DNA from: Streptomyces sp. SID5910
Lineage (GTDB): Bacteria > Actinomycetota > Actinomycetes > Streptomycetales > Streptomycetaceae
Assembly (NCBI RefSeq): GCF_009862125.1
Contig: NZ_WWHX01000740.1
Span: 1 to 40,091, forward strand
Reading direction: 5' to 3'
Length of the DNA: 40,091 bases
In this document: one piece after another, positions 23,601-33,642 of the stretch
Position numbering within the stretch: position 1 is the stretch's first letter
Layout: each line of letters opens with the position of its first letter
Position numbers and translations under genes: made by a program
The notes under the pieces: model-generated
What the model was told of the DNA's origin: nothing
Databases searched by the model: none
Seen by the model: the letters and a program-made list of their open reading frames with translations, nothing else

Positions 23601-25909
23601 CCAGCCCGGCGCGGCTCACCGACAGGCAGGGGTCGTACGCGCTGGAGCGCACCGGCTACTTCCCGGGCGACCGGTTCGTGCGCGCCGGCTGGGCGGGCGG
23701 GGGCCGCAATCACCGCAACACGTTCAGCTCCCTGCCCGGCCACCCCTGGCTGCCCGACCACCTGGCGCTGTGGCGCTACTCCGCGCACTTCCCGGACGGG
23801 GTCGCAGCAGCTCTCGCCGAGCACTGCCCCGCGGGGTTCGGTGCGGTTTCACTTGGCCACGCGCTGCCTTCGCACTCCTACGCGCTGGGCTACACCCGGT
23901 CTGATCGTCGCGAGCCGCCCTTGTGGCAGTCCGCTCTGCGGCTGTCCGACATCGCGGTACACGCGGACGAGCTGAGTCTCCCCCTCACCGAGGTGATCGA
24001 CCGTCTTCGTCCGCTCAACATGGACTGGAAGGGCCCCGGCCTTCAGCCGGACGTACCGCCGGCGGACTTCCTCCGGATGATCAGCCTGGACGGCGACGCC
24101 CAGGCACCCTGGCTGGAGCCGGGTGATCCGGTTTCCGTGTTCGCCCTTCTGTCGGTCGCGGAGAACTCGCGCCGCCCCGTCCAGCAGCTGGTCGACCTCA
24201 TGGACCGGCTGGGGTTCTCGACGGAACACTGTGATTACCTGCGTGATTCCACTTCACCCGAGTTCGCGCTGGCCCACCTGGTGGTCAGTCAGCACTGCGA
24301 CCGAAGAGGCCCTTGGGTGGCCCGAGCCGACGCCGAGCGGATCCTGCACGTTGCGGAGGCGCTGGACATGTCTCCGGACGAGGCACGCGCCGCCCATCTG
24401 CGGCTCGGCATCCAGGTCTCGCACCCGACCCGCGCGCTGAGCGGTGACGACGGCACCTGTGAGTTGGTGCACCAGAAGTACGCGGTGAGTCACGACCCCG
24501 ACCCCTCTCGCGCCGCTTTCGTCTCCGCCCAGATCCTCTGTATCGCCCTCGACGAACGCAGGACGATCGAGGAGACGGTGCGCCGACTACGGGCTCTCGG
24601 GTACCGCATGCCCGAGGGCCTGCCCGACCGTCTTCCCGAGCTCCCGGACGAGCTCGTCGGCATGCTGACGTCCGAGGCGCAGGTCCTCGACCTCGCCAGG
24701 CCCGTTCCGTTGCCGGCGCTTCATGTGCTGAGCCAGCGCACCGGCCGGCCGATGAAGGAGATCGCCCGTCACCTGGAGGCGCTGGGGCTTCATGTCCCGT
24801 TCCGCGACATCCCGGAGGCGCTCACTGCGCAGGACGTCCGGTTGCTCATCAAGTACGCGAGGCAGCACGGTGACCGGCGCAGCGACTGGCTGGCACCCGA
24901 CCTCCCGGTTCCCGTCGCCCACCTCAGTCTCGCGGCCGCCGTCCTCGCGGAACCGGTCGAGACGTGCGCGGAGCGCCTGCGGCAACTGGGAATGACGACC
25001 GAGTCGCCGACCGGCACGGCCAATCGACAGCAACTGTCCGGCACGGACGAACGCACTCTTGTCGGCCGATGGATTCCCTACACACCGGACACTGTCGATC
25101 CGGTTCCTCCCGGTCACCTCATCTCCATGATGTTCACCCATGGTTGGACGCCGGAAGAGGCACGGGAACAGTTCGCCCTTCGCGGCATGACCGTCCGGGA
25201 GGACCCTCGCGAGAACGCGGCCGTTCTCGACGACCTTGCCCTACTGAGCCTCGCGGGGGACGGAAAATCGCCGCTCGTGCCGCTCGACGACGTCTGGCGG
25301 ACCGAGCAAGTGGTCCGGGCGGCACACGCGGTGCGCCGCCCGATCCACGAAGTGCGCGCACGCCTGGTCGAACTTGGGGCGCCGGTACCCACGCCGCCCA
25401 GCAGGGAGAGCCGGCGGCCCGAGACCGTGCCGAAGCACGGCAGCTTCGGGAGGTCGGCGCTGCCGTCCGACCCGGAGGAAGGACGCGCGGTCCACGTCCT
25501 CGACGAGTCCTTGCTCCATACCGGGAAGTTCCCCTGGCTCCCCGAGGATCCCGGCGTCGTCCTGCCCGCGGCTCACGTCTACGTCCTCGCCGGTAAGGAG
25601 GACATCAGCCTCCTCTCCGCGAAGGAAAGGCTCTTCGCGGGCGGGCTCCTCGTCCAGGACTTCGAGTACCCCGACCGCCCGCCCAACCTCGGCGAACTGC
25701 GACTCCTGCGGCTCAATGCTTCGCATCACAGCGATTGGCTCGATCCTTACTCACCCGTCCCGCTGGAGCATCTGCTGGTGGCGGCTCACGTGCTGAACAC
25801 CACGGTGTCCGATGTCGCCGCACGCCTCGCCGACCTTGGCGTGAACGTACCGGACGTCGGCCGGCTGGTCGCCGATGCGTGGGCGAAGGTGCCGAAGGAG
25901 CACGCCTGA
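20684..25909 (+). CDS. Caspase-like / HSP90-type ATPase / wHTH-repeat conflict-system protein
   Basis: A 1741-residue multidomain protein. Residues 1-240 form a caspase-like (C14) domain with an apparently intact dyad, His83 (YLSGHGFYY) and Cys139 (VVDACRE). Residues 255-580 are helical and may correspond to the inactive HD-type (iHD-CE) domain found in such proteins. Residues 600-960 form an HSP90-type GHKL ATPase: N box ELYQNAMDA (Glu630, Asn634), G1 box DNGSGM (Asp680) and glycine-rich lid end SRFGIGVLSYF (Gly728, Gly730). From 1087 to the end about ten imperfect 65-residue helical repeats follow, fitting wHTH-HSP90-associated domains. Start is GTG 4 nt after the Pepco-like stop, with GGTGAGG overlapping that stop. 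Likely role: ATP-dependent sensing of invasion or stress that triggers the protease, possibly with suicide outcome. Codon use is somewhat less GC-biased than in its neighbours, compatible with horizontal acquisition. Confidence 0.85.
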   Translation: MSRHRALLLFVPRFQSEGWQDLDYLEGEFHKVRAELGQCGYEISQDSSCDHEELTYQGLTRRIETFLRSGRRGDHLVVYLSGHGFYYDRTLWFVGSDSDGLSDSKAVIRSSNLPLDDHWADTVGDDTRAENVLFVVDACRERLSTDRHERLSPVKPLAGHDRLTYLLACAPSEVAAFSGNGAERSSLFTKALLNVLGDGHEELPAGRLHTLLSDEMADLQERHRGELPARLDQRPRLSGEHGEKQFPFLPRTGSPAQERLRLLSEHAVWDRADTRGQRLKQPAETVARMISEQLEEERRRLADHPWIDWEADQRASHWLSLLIGRYFADSRFSEAEVAFLTLAPTLYHLQRVHNAQLTERELQRFDDQDEDWADYSSLLQRVTPDRRPAPRSRDVRTVRLWLLQQRRSQLSMASDRLSDGTLEAWRQVSKSSPSSLLPELLDVKLLSWLFQAMQHGGSILASPPPETGPAAGTVRRRLIGYLLTLSQAMALDLADLPRVLVDHLRSDDGMSLRQAKKTIGEAEWTTGDNSLALVASCPHQAVMAALQEHAASVDGLLYHASHRVPRDSESAAELSRLPVRASGDHVLPERGERGLKFLSVATRFGLDGARVRDLLTGEQLYRDRSLAVRELYQNAMDACAVRQAREQCRPAGKPGRPEWKPRIEIHQKSDGHRLYVECVDNGSGMDRYELVEAFAQGGARLSHLASFQQEQADWESRGISFHRNSRFGIGVLSYFMLADEIQVVTRKFDRDGTFGQPLRVTVFGPDDLFEVKDQVEEPDFNGDDCGTRVRLYLNPRRATDLSCVQAMRNVLAIARFQTLVTYEEEGEWEEWSPDEFRPRAGSAIDAGGQVVRGGYGDVFWCERGGALLIDGIVAEASWPQPATVSFPSKVAVEGAVVNLRGRIGLPGRGNHAVPRLSVDRRSILDDIGEPVVERLQRAVDSLPGSGLLSEEWLERMAEEDLRIADAVVAALSSSPARLTDRQGSYALERTGYFPGDRFVRAGWAGGGRNHRNTFSSLPGHPWLPDHLALWRYSAHFPDGVAAALAEHCPAGFGAVSLGHALPSHSYALGYTRSDRREPPLWQSALRLSDIAVHADELSLPLTEVIDRLRPLNMDWKGPGLQPDVPPADFLRMISLDGDAQAPWLEPGDPVSVFALLSVAENSRRPVQQLVDLMDRLGFSTEHCDYLRDSTSPEFALAHLVVSQHCDRRGPWVARADAERILHVAEALDMSPDEARAAHLRLGIQVSHPTRALSGDDGTCELVHQKYAVSHDPDPSRAAFVSAQILCIALDERRTIEETVRRLRALGYRMPEGLPDRLPELPDELVGMLTSEAQVLDLARPVPLPALHVLSQRTGRPMKEIARHLEALGLHVPFRDIPEALTAQDVRLLIKYARQHGDRRSDWLAPDLPVPVAHLSLAAAVLAEPVETCAERLRQLGMTTESPTGTANRQQLSGTDERTLVGRWIPYTPDTVDPVPPGHLISMMFTHGWTPEEAREQFALRGMTVREDPRENAAVLDDLALLSLAGDGKSPLVPLDDVWRTEQVVRAAHAVRRPIHEVRARLVELGAPVPTPPSRESRRPETVPKHGSFGRSALPSDPEEGRAVHVLDESLLHTGKFPWLPEDPGVVLPAAHVYVLAGKEDISLLSAKERLFAGGLLVQDFEYPDRPPNLGELRLLRLNASHHSDWLDPYSPVPLEHLLVAAHVLNTTVSDVAARLADLGVNVPDVGRLVADAWAKVPKEHA
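23942..25870 (+). repeat. About ten tandem wHTH-like protein repeats
   Basis: Within the caspase-HSP90 protein, units recur with a helix-turn-helix pattern of the kind LxxAxxxxxPxxEVxxRLxxLG. They start near residues 1087, 1153, 1218, 1283, 1344, 1410, 1476, 1542, 1629 and 1695. Clear examples are RRPVQQLVDLMDRLGFS, TGRPMKEIARHLEALGLHV and LNTTVSDVAARLADLGVNV. Spacing is about 65 residues, with one 87-residue interval between units 8 and 9. Confidence 0.7.
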
Positions 25910-25930
25910 CCGCGGGAACGGAAATAAGTC

Positions 25931-25946
25931 CGGGAATTTCTTCCCG
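25931..25946 (+). terminator. Weak hairpin after the caspase-HSP90 gene
   Basis: CGGGAA and TTCCCG form a 6-bp stem with a TTTC loop, 22 bp after the stop codon in an AT-richer patch. It may be a weak terminator or an operator. Confidence 0.35.
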
Positions 25947-26115
25947 AGCCATCGCAACTGCGGCACCTTTCGACCCGCACTCCTCTTAAATGCGAGTCCG
26001 CGTTGCACGAGGTGGACGTCTGACAGTCGCCGACCGGTGCCGATAGGCCAGCCCGCGAGCGGGTGCTCGCGTCGGCTCTGGGGAGCGACGACTGTGGGCC
26101 GTCGACAAGCGAGCC

Positions 26116-26145
26116 TTGACCGACGGCACCGTGGCACCGTATTTT
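26116..26145 (+). promoter_or_regulatory. Near-consensus sigma-70-type promoter
   Basis: TTGACC (26116-26121) and TATTTT (26140-26145) are separated by 18 bp, an unusually good vegetative promoter for this GC-rich DNA. A strong ribosome site and short ORF begin about 20 nt after the predicted start of transcription. In the remaining 551-bp gap (25910-26460) I found only the hairpin at 25931 and the short ORF at 26189. Confidence 0.55.
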
Positions 26146-26188
26146 CGAGCGGACCGACTCGTGAGCTGCTGGAAGGAGGCGAAGTCGG

Positions 26189-26266
26189 ATGTCGATCATC
26201 TCCGACCTGCATCGCCTCGCGCAGCGGACCGTCTGGGTCCCGGGTCGCGTCGCACACGGCTGCTGA
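26189..26266 (+). CDS. Small ORF of 25 codons upstream of xdhA
   Basis: MSIISDLHRLAQRTVWVPG followed by six more residues ending in Cys. It has an excellent ribosome site (AAGGAGG at 26173-26179, 9 nt before the ATG) and lies 44 bp after the -10 of a good promoter. No family is recognised. It may be a leader peptide controlling the downstream xanthine dehydrogenase operon, or an independent small protein. No repeated regulatory codons or clear downstream attenuator hairpin were found, so a ribosome-stalling role is unproven. Confidence 0.45.
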   Translation: MSIISDLHRLAQRTVWVPGRVAHGC

Positions 26267-26460
26267 CCAGCCTCTTCTTCACTGCGTGCCGAATCTGCGG
26301 CCCCGGTGTCCCCTGATCTCCTCACCCGCCCCGCGGCACGCCCTCGCGCGCCGATTTCCGGCCGGGATTCTCACGCGTCAACCGCGCCACCGAAAGAGAA
26401 AGTCCCTGAAATGGCGACGAGCATAATCTGTACGACCGCGCTCCGAAATGAGGATGTGCC

Positions 26461-27938
26461 ATGGTAGAGGCACGGATCACGGTCAACGGGAAGAGCACCC
26501 CGATTTCCCCGGCCGCACCCCAGACGACGGTCCTCGATTTCCTGCGTGACCGCGGCCTGACCGGGACCAAGGAAGGCTGCGCCGAAGGCGAATGCGGCGC
26601 GTGCTCGGTCCTGGTGGCCCGTCCCGGGGTGAACAAGCCGACCGACTGGGTGGCGGTCAACGCCTGCCTGGTCCCGGTCGCCTCCCTCGACGGTCAGGAG
26701 ATCGTCACCTCCGAGGGCCTGGCCACCGCCGGTGAGCCCGGTACGGCGCCCGCGCTGCACCCCGTGCAGGAGGAGATGGCGGTCCGCGGCGGCTCGCAGT
26801 GCGGCTACTGCACGCCCGGCTTCGTGTGCAGCATGGCCGCCGAGTACTACCGGCCCGACCGCTGCGCGCACGCGGCGACGGGCACGGACGCCGACGCGGC
26901 CGACGGCCACGACGCCGAGCACGGCCCGAACGGTTTCGACCTGCACTCGCTGAGCGGGAACCTGTGCCGCTGCACCGGTTACCGCCCGATCCGCGACGCC
27001 GCGTTCGCCGTCGGCGCGCCCACCGAGGACGACCCGCTGGCCCAGCGCCGCGAGCAGTCCGCGCCCGAGCCGGCCGCCACCGAGTACACCCGCGACGAGG
27101 GCACGTTCGTACGGCCGGGCTCCCTGGCCGACGCGGTCCGGCTGCTGCGCGAGCGGCCCGACGCGGTCGTGGTCGCCGGCAGCACCGACTGGGGCGTCGA
27201 GGTGAACATCCGCTCCCGCAGGGCCGATTATGTCGTCGCCGTGGACCGGCTGCCCGAACTGCGGGAGCTGCGCGTCGAGTCCGACCACATCGAGATCGGC
27301 GCGGCGCAGACGCTCACCGAGATCGAGCGGCGCCTCGACGGCGAAGTACCGCTGCTGGCCGAGCTGTTCCCGCAGTTCGCGTCCCGGCTCATCCGCAACA
27401 GCGCCACCCTCGGCGGCAACCTGGGCACCGGCTCGCCCATCGGCGACAGCCCGCCGGTGCTGCTCGCGCTGGAGGCGTCGCTGGTGCTCGCCGACGCCGA
27501 CGGGGAGCGTGTGGTCCCGCTGGCCGACTACTTCACCGGGTACCGGCAGAGCGTGCGCCGTCCCGGCGAGCTGATCCGCGCGGTGCGGATCCCGCTGCCG
27601 CTGTCGCCCGTCACGGCCTTCCACAAGATCGCCAAGCGGCGTTTCGACGACATCTCCAGCGTGGCGGTCGCGTTCGCCCTCGACATCGAGGACGGCGTCG
27701 TCCGCAAGGCGCGCATCGGTCTGGGCGGCGTGGCGGCCACCCCGATCCGCGCCCTGGCCACCGAGGCTGCCCTGGAGGGCAAGCCGTGGGTGACGGAGAC
27801 CGTCGAGGCCGCGGCGCAGGTGCTTCAGGCGCAGGGCACGCCGATGAGCGACCACCGCGCCAGCTCCGAGTACCGCGCCGCGATGCTCGGCCAGAGCCTG
27901 CTGAAGTTGCACGCACAGACCCGTGAGGCGGTGTCGTC

Positions 27939-27942
<4 letters not shown>
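26461..27942 (+). CDS. xdhA: Xanthine dehydrogenase small subunit (2Fe-2S/FAD)
   Basis: A 493-residue protein. The N-terminal ferredoxin-like domain binds the first 2Fe-2S cluster through Cys40, Cys45 and Cys48 (GCAEGECGACSV). The following helical 2Fe-2S domain carries Cys114, Cys117, Cys169 and Cys171 (QCGYCTPGF, NLCRCTGY). An acidic Ala/Asp-rich insert separates these pairs at about 137-160. The FAD-binding domain (about 200-375) includes the NSATLGGNLGTGSPIGD motif, and a CO dehydrogenase flavoprotein C-terminal domain follows. It passes electrons from the molybdenum site to FAD/NAD+ in hypoxanthine and xanthine oxidation. The ATG at 26461 has GAGG 8 nt upstream. It overlaps xdhB by ATGA. 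Confidence 0.95.
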
Positions 27943-30327
<2,385 letters not shown>

Positions 30328-30335
<8 letters not shown>

Positions 30336-31146
30336 CATGACCTGGGTGGCCGCGGTCGCGCGGTTGCGAGCCCGCCGGGAAGCCGGTGTGCTCGTGACCG
30401 TCGCGGCCGTGCGCGGTCACGCCCCCCGCAAGGCCGGCGCCAAGCTCGTCGTGGGACCGTCCGAGGCGTGGGGTTCCATCGGCGGCGGCAACATCGAGGC
30501 GGTCGCGATCGACCGGGCCCGTGAGCTCATCGGCAAGCACGACGCGGAGCCGGAGCTGATGGAGTTCAAGCTCAACGACAAGGTCACCAACCGGCACGGC
30601 GTGCAGTGCTGCGGCGGGGCCGTCACCGTGCTGCTCGAACCGCTGCCGGTGGTGCCGGCGGTGGCGGTGTTCGGCATCGGCCACGTCGGGCTGGAGCTGG
30701 CCCGCATCCTGGCCCGCCAGCACATCGATCTGCATCTGGTCGACAGCCGCCCCGACATGCTGACCGACGAGCGGCTCGCCGTGCTCACGGACGCGGTGGC
30801 GCAGGTCCATGTGCACCACACGCCGCTGCTGCCCGAGGAGGTGCTCGGGGAGCTGGCGCCGGGCACCCATGTCCTGATCATGACGCACGACCACGCGGAG
30901 GACGCCGCGCTGGCCGACGCCGCCCTGCGCACGGCCGGTCTGGGCTCGATCGGCCTGATCGGCTCGGCGGCCAAGTGGACGCGGTTCCGGCACCGCCTGG
31001 CCACCGAGGGCGGCCACGACGCGGCCACCATCGACCGGATCAAGACGCCGATCGGCCTGGCCGAGATCACCGGCAAGGAGCCCGCCACGATCGCCGTGAG
31101 CGTCGCGGCGGACCTGCTGCGCAGCTTCGAACAGGACGGCCGCTGA
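30328..31146 (+). CDS. xdhC: XdhC-family molybdenum cofactor insertion protein
   Basis: A 272-residue protein. The XdhC/CoxI N-terminal domain begins with VAAVRGHAPRKAGAKLVVG and continues through a conserved HGVQCCGG segment (about 91-98). The C-terminal Rossmann domain has VFGIGHVGLELARILA (about 114-129) and the family motif GLIGSAAKWTRFRHRL. XdhC binds and sulfurates the molybdenum cofactor and delivers it to XdhB. It overlaps xdhB by 8 nt and completes the operon; a hairpin follows its stop. Confidence 0.93.
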
Positions 31147-31151
31147 GCGGT

Positions 31152-31174
31152 GCCGGTCGGTGACGCCGACCGGC
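31152..31174 (+). terminator. Hairpin terminator after xdhC
   Basis: A perfect 9-bp stem, GCCGGTCGG with CCGACCGGC, and a 5-nt loop, 5 bp after the xdhC stop. The following 31175-31421 gap before guaD holds a short inverted repeat GTAGA-AG-TCTAC (31219-31230) of unknown meaning. Confidence 0.68.
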
Positions 31175-31421
31175 CCGGGCCTCGATCCAAACAACAGGGA
31201 CGACGGCCGGCCGGCCTTGTAGAAGTCTACGAAGAGCCGGTCTCCGCCTGCGGGGTTTTCATGTTTTCCACCCCTAGCTGACGCCCCTCGACGGGCTGTG
31301 TACTCCTCTCACAAGCCGCTCTTCGCATGCCGACGAATCCTGAAGCCCGACAGATGCGGCGCTGTCCCGCATGGGGCGGAGCATCCGGGGAATTCCCCAC
31401 CGTGTCCGAGAAGGAGTGACC

Positions 31422-31925
31422 GTGACCGCGCACACCCAAGAAGCGAGCATCCAGGACCTCAAGCGCGCCTGGATGGAAGAGGCGATCAGCCTGGCCACCA
31501 ACAGCGTGATGAACGGCGGCGGTCCGTTCGGCGCCCTGGTCGCCAAGGACGGGCAGGTCGTCGCGCTCGGGAACAACCAGGTCACCGCGACCCTGGACCC
31601 GACGGCGCACGCCGAGGTGACCGCGCTGCGTGCCGCCTGCAAGGAGCTGGACACCTTCTCCCTCGAGGGCTGCGTGCTGATCACCTCGTGCGAGCCGTGT
31701 CCGATGTGCCTGTCCTCCGCGCTGTGGGCGCGTGTCGACGGGATCGTGTACTCCGCCGACCGGCACGACGCCGCGGTGGCCGGTTTCGACGACCGCAAGT
31801 TCTACGACCTGTTCGACAAGAAGCCGCAGTCGAGCTGGCCGACGCGCATCGAGCACCTGGACCTGCCGAACCGTACGGCGCCGTTCGACGCGTGGCTCGC
31901 CAAGTCGGACCGCATCGACTACTGA
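31422..31925 (+). CDS. guaD: Guanine deaminase (cytidine deaminase fold)
   Basis: A 167-residue zinc enzyme of the CDA/GuaD family. Zinc ligands are His63 (HAEV, with catalytic Glu65), Cys93 and Cys96 (CEPCPMC). The terminal segment with DRKFYDLFDKK and the acidic C-terminus match bacterial guanine deaminases such as Bacillus GuaD. It converts guanine to xanthine, the substrate of the adjacent xanthine dehydrogenase. The GTG at 31422 is chosen because AAGGAG lies 7 nt upstream; the frame extends further back without family similarity. Adenosine- or cytosine-type specificity is less likely given length and context. Confidence 0.88.
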   Translation: MTAHTQEASIQDLKRAWMEEAISLATNSVMNGGGPFGALVAKDGQVVALGNNQVTATLDPTAHAEVTALRAACKELDTFSLEGCVLITSCEPCPMCLSSALWARVDGIVYSADRHDAAVAGFDDRKFYDLFDKKPQSSWPTRIEHLDLPNRTAPFDAWLAKSDRIDY

Positions 31926-31972
31926 CCCCCGGTTCTCCCCGCGCCGACGGCAGCTCCTCGCCGGGCCCGGGA

Positions 31973-31999
31973 CAGCGGTGACCCCGCACATCACCGCTG
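31973..31999. terminator. Bidirectional hairpin between guaD and permease
   Basis: CAGCGGTGA (31973-31981) and TCACCGCTG (31991-31999) form a 9-bp stem with a 9-nt loop. The right arm overlaps the stop codon of the convergent permease gene, so one hairpin probably serves both transcripts. Confidence 0.6.
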
Positions 32000-33511
32000 C
32001 CCGCGCCGGTCGCCCTCGGCGCTTCCTCGCACCGGCGGGGCCTCCCGGCGGGCCACCGCGACGCCGATCGCACCGACGATGAGCAGCACGGCGACGGTGC
32101 CGAGGGTGAAGGCCTCGAAGGCGGCGCGGGAGACGCCCCAGACGTCGTGGAAGACGTAGTCGATGCCGAAGAGCCCCTCCAGGATCCCGGGGAAGAGCGC
32201 CGACCACGAGCCGATCACGATCCACGCGTAGACGAGCGCCGCGCAGACGAGGAAGCCGCGGGTGCCGAACGGCACCCGGTAGGGCCGCGGGACGTCCGGC
32301 CGGCGCAGCCGCAGGACGACCAGCGCGGGGACGATGACCAGGTAGGACAGCAGCAGCGTGGTCACGGCGACGGTCAGGACCACGGCGAAGACGTCGGCCG
32401 CGTCGCCGTCGGCCAGCCGCATGGCGGCCAGCATGAAGACCGTGGCGACGGCGCCGGAGAGCAGGTTGGTGCGCACCGGCGTGCCGAGCCGCGGATGGAA
32501 GACGCCGAGGGCGCGGGTGAAGAAGCCGCCGTCGGCCGCGGCCATGGCCTGCATCCGGTCGCTGACGATCATCCAGGCGCTGCCCTGGGTGAGCAGGGCG
32601 AAGACGAACATGACCGCGGTGGCCTTCAGCAGCGGGCCGGCCGCCGGGCCGTAGACGCCGAAGACGAGGCGGGCTCCCTCCATGAAGCCGCCGATGCCGG
32701 TGACCTGGTCGGTGGGGACGACGGCCAGCAGCGCGAGGACCGGCAGGAGATAGCAGCAGGCCGCGACGGCCGCGGAGCGCCCCAGGGCGGCGGGCACGTC
32801 GTGCTGGGGGTCGTGCATCTCCTCGCCGGCGGCGTTGGGGGCCTCGAAGCCGACGTAGGCGAACAGCAGGATCGGTACGAGGGCGAGGAAACCGGCGGTC
32901 GTCGGGGTGAAGTCGGCGTCGGACAGGCCGTGGAAGCCGTGCCGCACGCCGTAGAGGACGGCCGTGAGGGTGAACAGCGCGAGGGAGAGGACCTTCGCTC
33001 CCGCGCCCGCCGTGGTGATCCACTTGCCGCGGCGCAGGGAGACCACCGCCGTCAGGATGGCGATCCAGACGAAGAGCAGCTTGAAGGTGTAGTCGGCGAA
33101 CGTGCCCGAGCCGAGGCGGAAGACGAACCCGTCCCAGGTCTGCGCGGCGAGGAAGACCAGCGAACCGCCCAGCCAGATCGGGTTGGTGACCCAGTACATG
33201 AGGGTCGTCAGTGCGGCGGCCGGGCGGCCGAGGGCGAGCCTGACCCACACGTACGGGCCGCCCTCCTGCGGGAACGCGGCGCCGGTCTCGGCGAACAGCA
33301 GGGCGTAGGGGACGAGGAAGAACAGCGCGATGGCCGCCGTCCAGGTGGCGGCCTCGCCGCCGCCGGTGGCGATCTGGCCGATGGTGTCGAAGGAGATGAC
33401 CGCGGCGACGGCCATGGCGGTGATGTCGAAGCGCTTGAGGCTGCGCTGGAGGGCGCCGTCCGCGGGCGCGTCCGCGCGTGGTTCGGCCGTGGAGAGGTGC
33501 GAGGAGGACAC
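31991..33511 (-). CDS. APC-superfamily amino acid/amine permease
   Basis: A 506-residue membrane protein with about 12 hydrophobic segments. The first transmembrane region (about 30-60) holds the ISFDTIGQIATGGG segment, and the TM2 region holds FAETGAAFPQEGGPYVWVRLALG, the typical APC substrate-site pattern. It resembles GABA/polyamine-type antiporters and permeases of Streptomyces. The GTG at 33511 follows AAGGAA by 7 nt. It lies downstream of a class III aminotransferase and an aldehyde dehydrogenase on the same strand, so uptake of an amine or amino acid destined for that pathway is likely. The exact substrate is not readable from sequence. Confidence 0.88.
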   Translation of the reverse strand: MSSSHLSTAEPRADAPADGALQRSLKRFDITAMAVAAVISFDTIGQIATGGGEAATWTAAIALFFLVPYALLFAETGAAFPQEGGPYVWVRLALGRPAAALTTLMYWVTNPIWLGGSLVFLAAQTWDGFVFRLGSGTFADYTFKLLFVWIAILTAVVSLRRGKWITTAGAGAKVLSLALFTLTAVLYGVRHGFHGLSDADFTPTTAGFLALVPILLFAYVGFEAPNAAGEEMHDPQHDVPAALGRSAAVAACCYLLPVLALLAVVPTDQVTGIGGFMEGARLVFGVYGPAAGPLLKATAVMFVFALLTQGSAWMIVSDRMQAMAAADGGFFTRALGVFHPRLGTPVRTNLLSGAVATVFMLAAMRLADGDAADVFAVVLTVAVTTLLLSYLVIVPALVVLRLRRPDVPRPYRVPFGTRGFLVCAALVYAWIVIGSWSALFPGILEGLFGIDYVFHDVWGVSRAAFEAFTLGTVAVLLIVGAIGVAVARREAPPVRGSAEGDRRGQR

Positions 33512-33600
33512 GGGCAGTTCCTTGGAGGGAGAAGAGACACTGCGAGGAGCGCGTGCGGGCGCCGGGGACGGTGTGGGGTCCGTGTCGGGTGGTGCTGGGC

Positions 33601-33631
33601 GGGGAGGCCCGGTGGCGGACCGGGCCTCCCC
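33601..33631 (-). terminator. Hairpin between aminotransferase and permease
   Basis: A 13-bp perfect stem (GGGGAGGCCCGGT at 33601-33613 with 33619-33631) and a GGCGG loop, 11 bp after the aminotransferase stop on the minus strand. It may end or attenuate the upstream transcript before the permease gene. Confidence 0.65.
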
Positions 33632-33642
33632 CTCGGGTGGTG

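Noticed and set aside
31175-31421. Possible purine riboswitch before guaD
   Set aside because: No conserved purine-aptamer core or three-way junction can be drawn; only a short inverted repeat is present.
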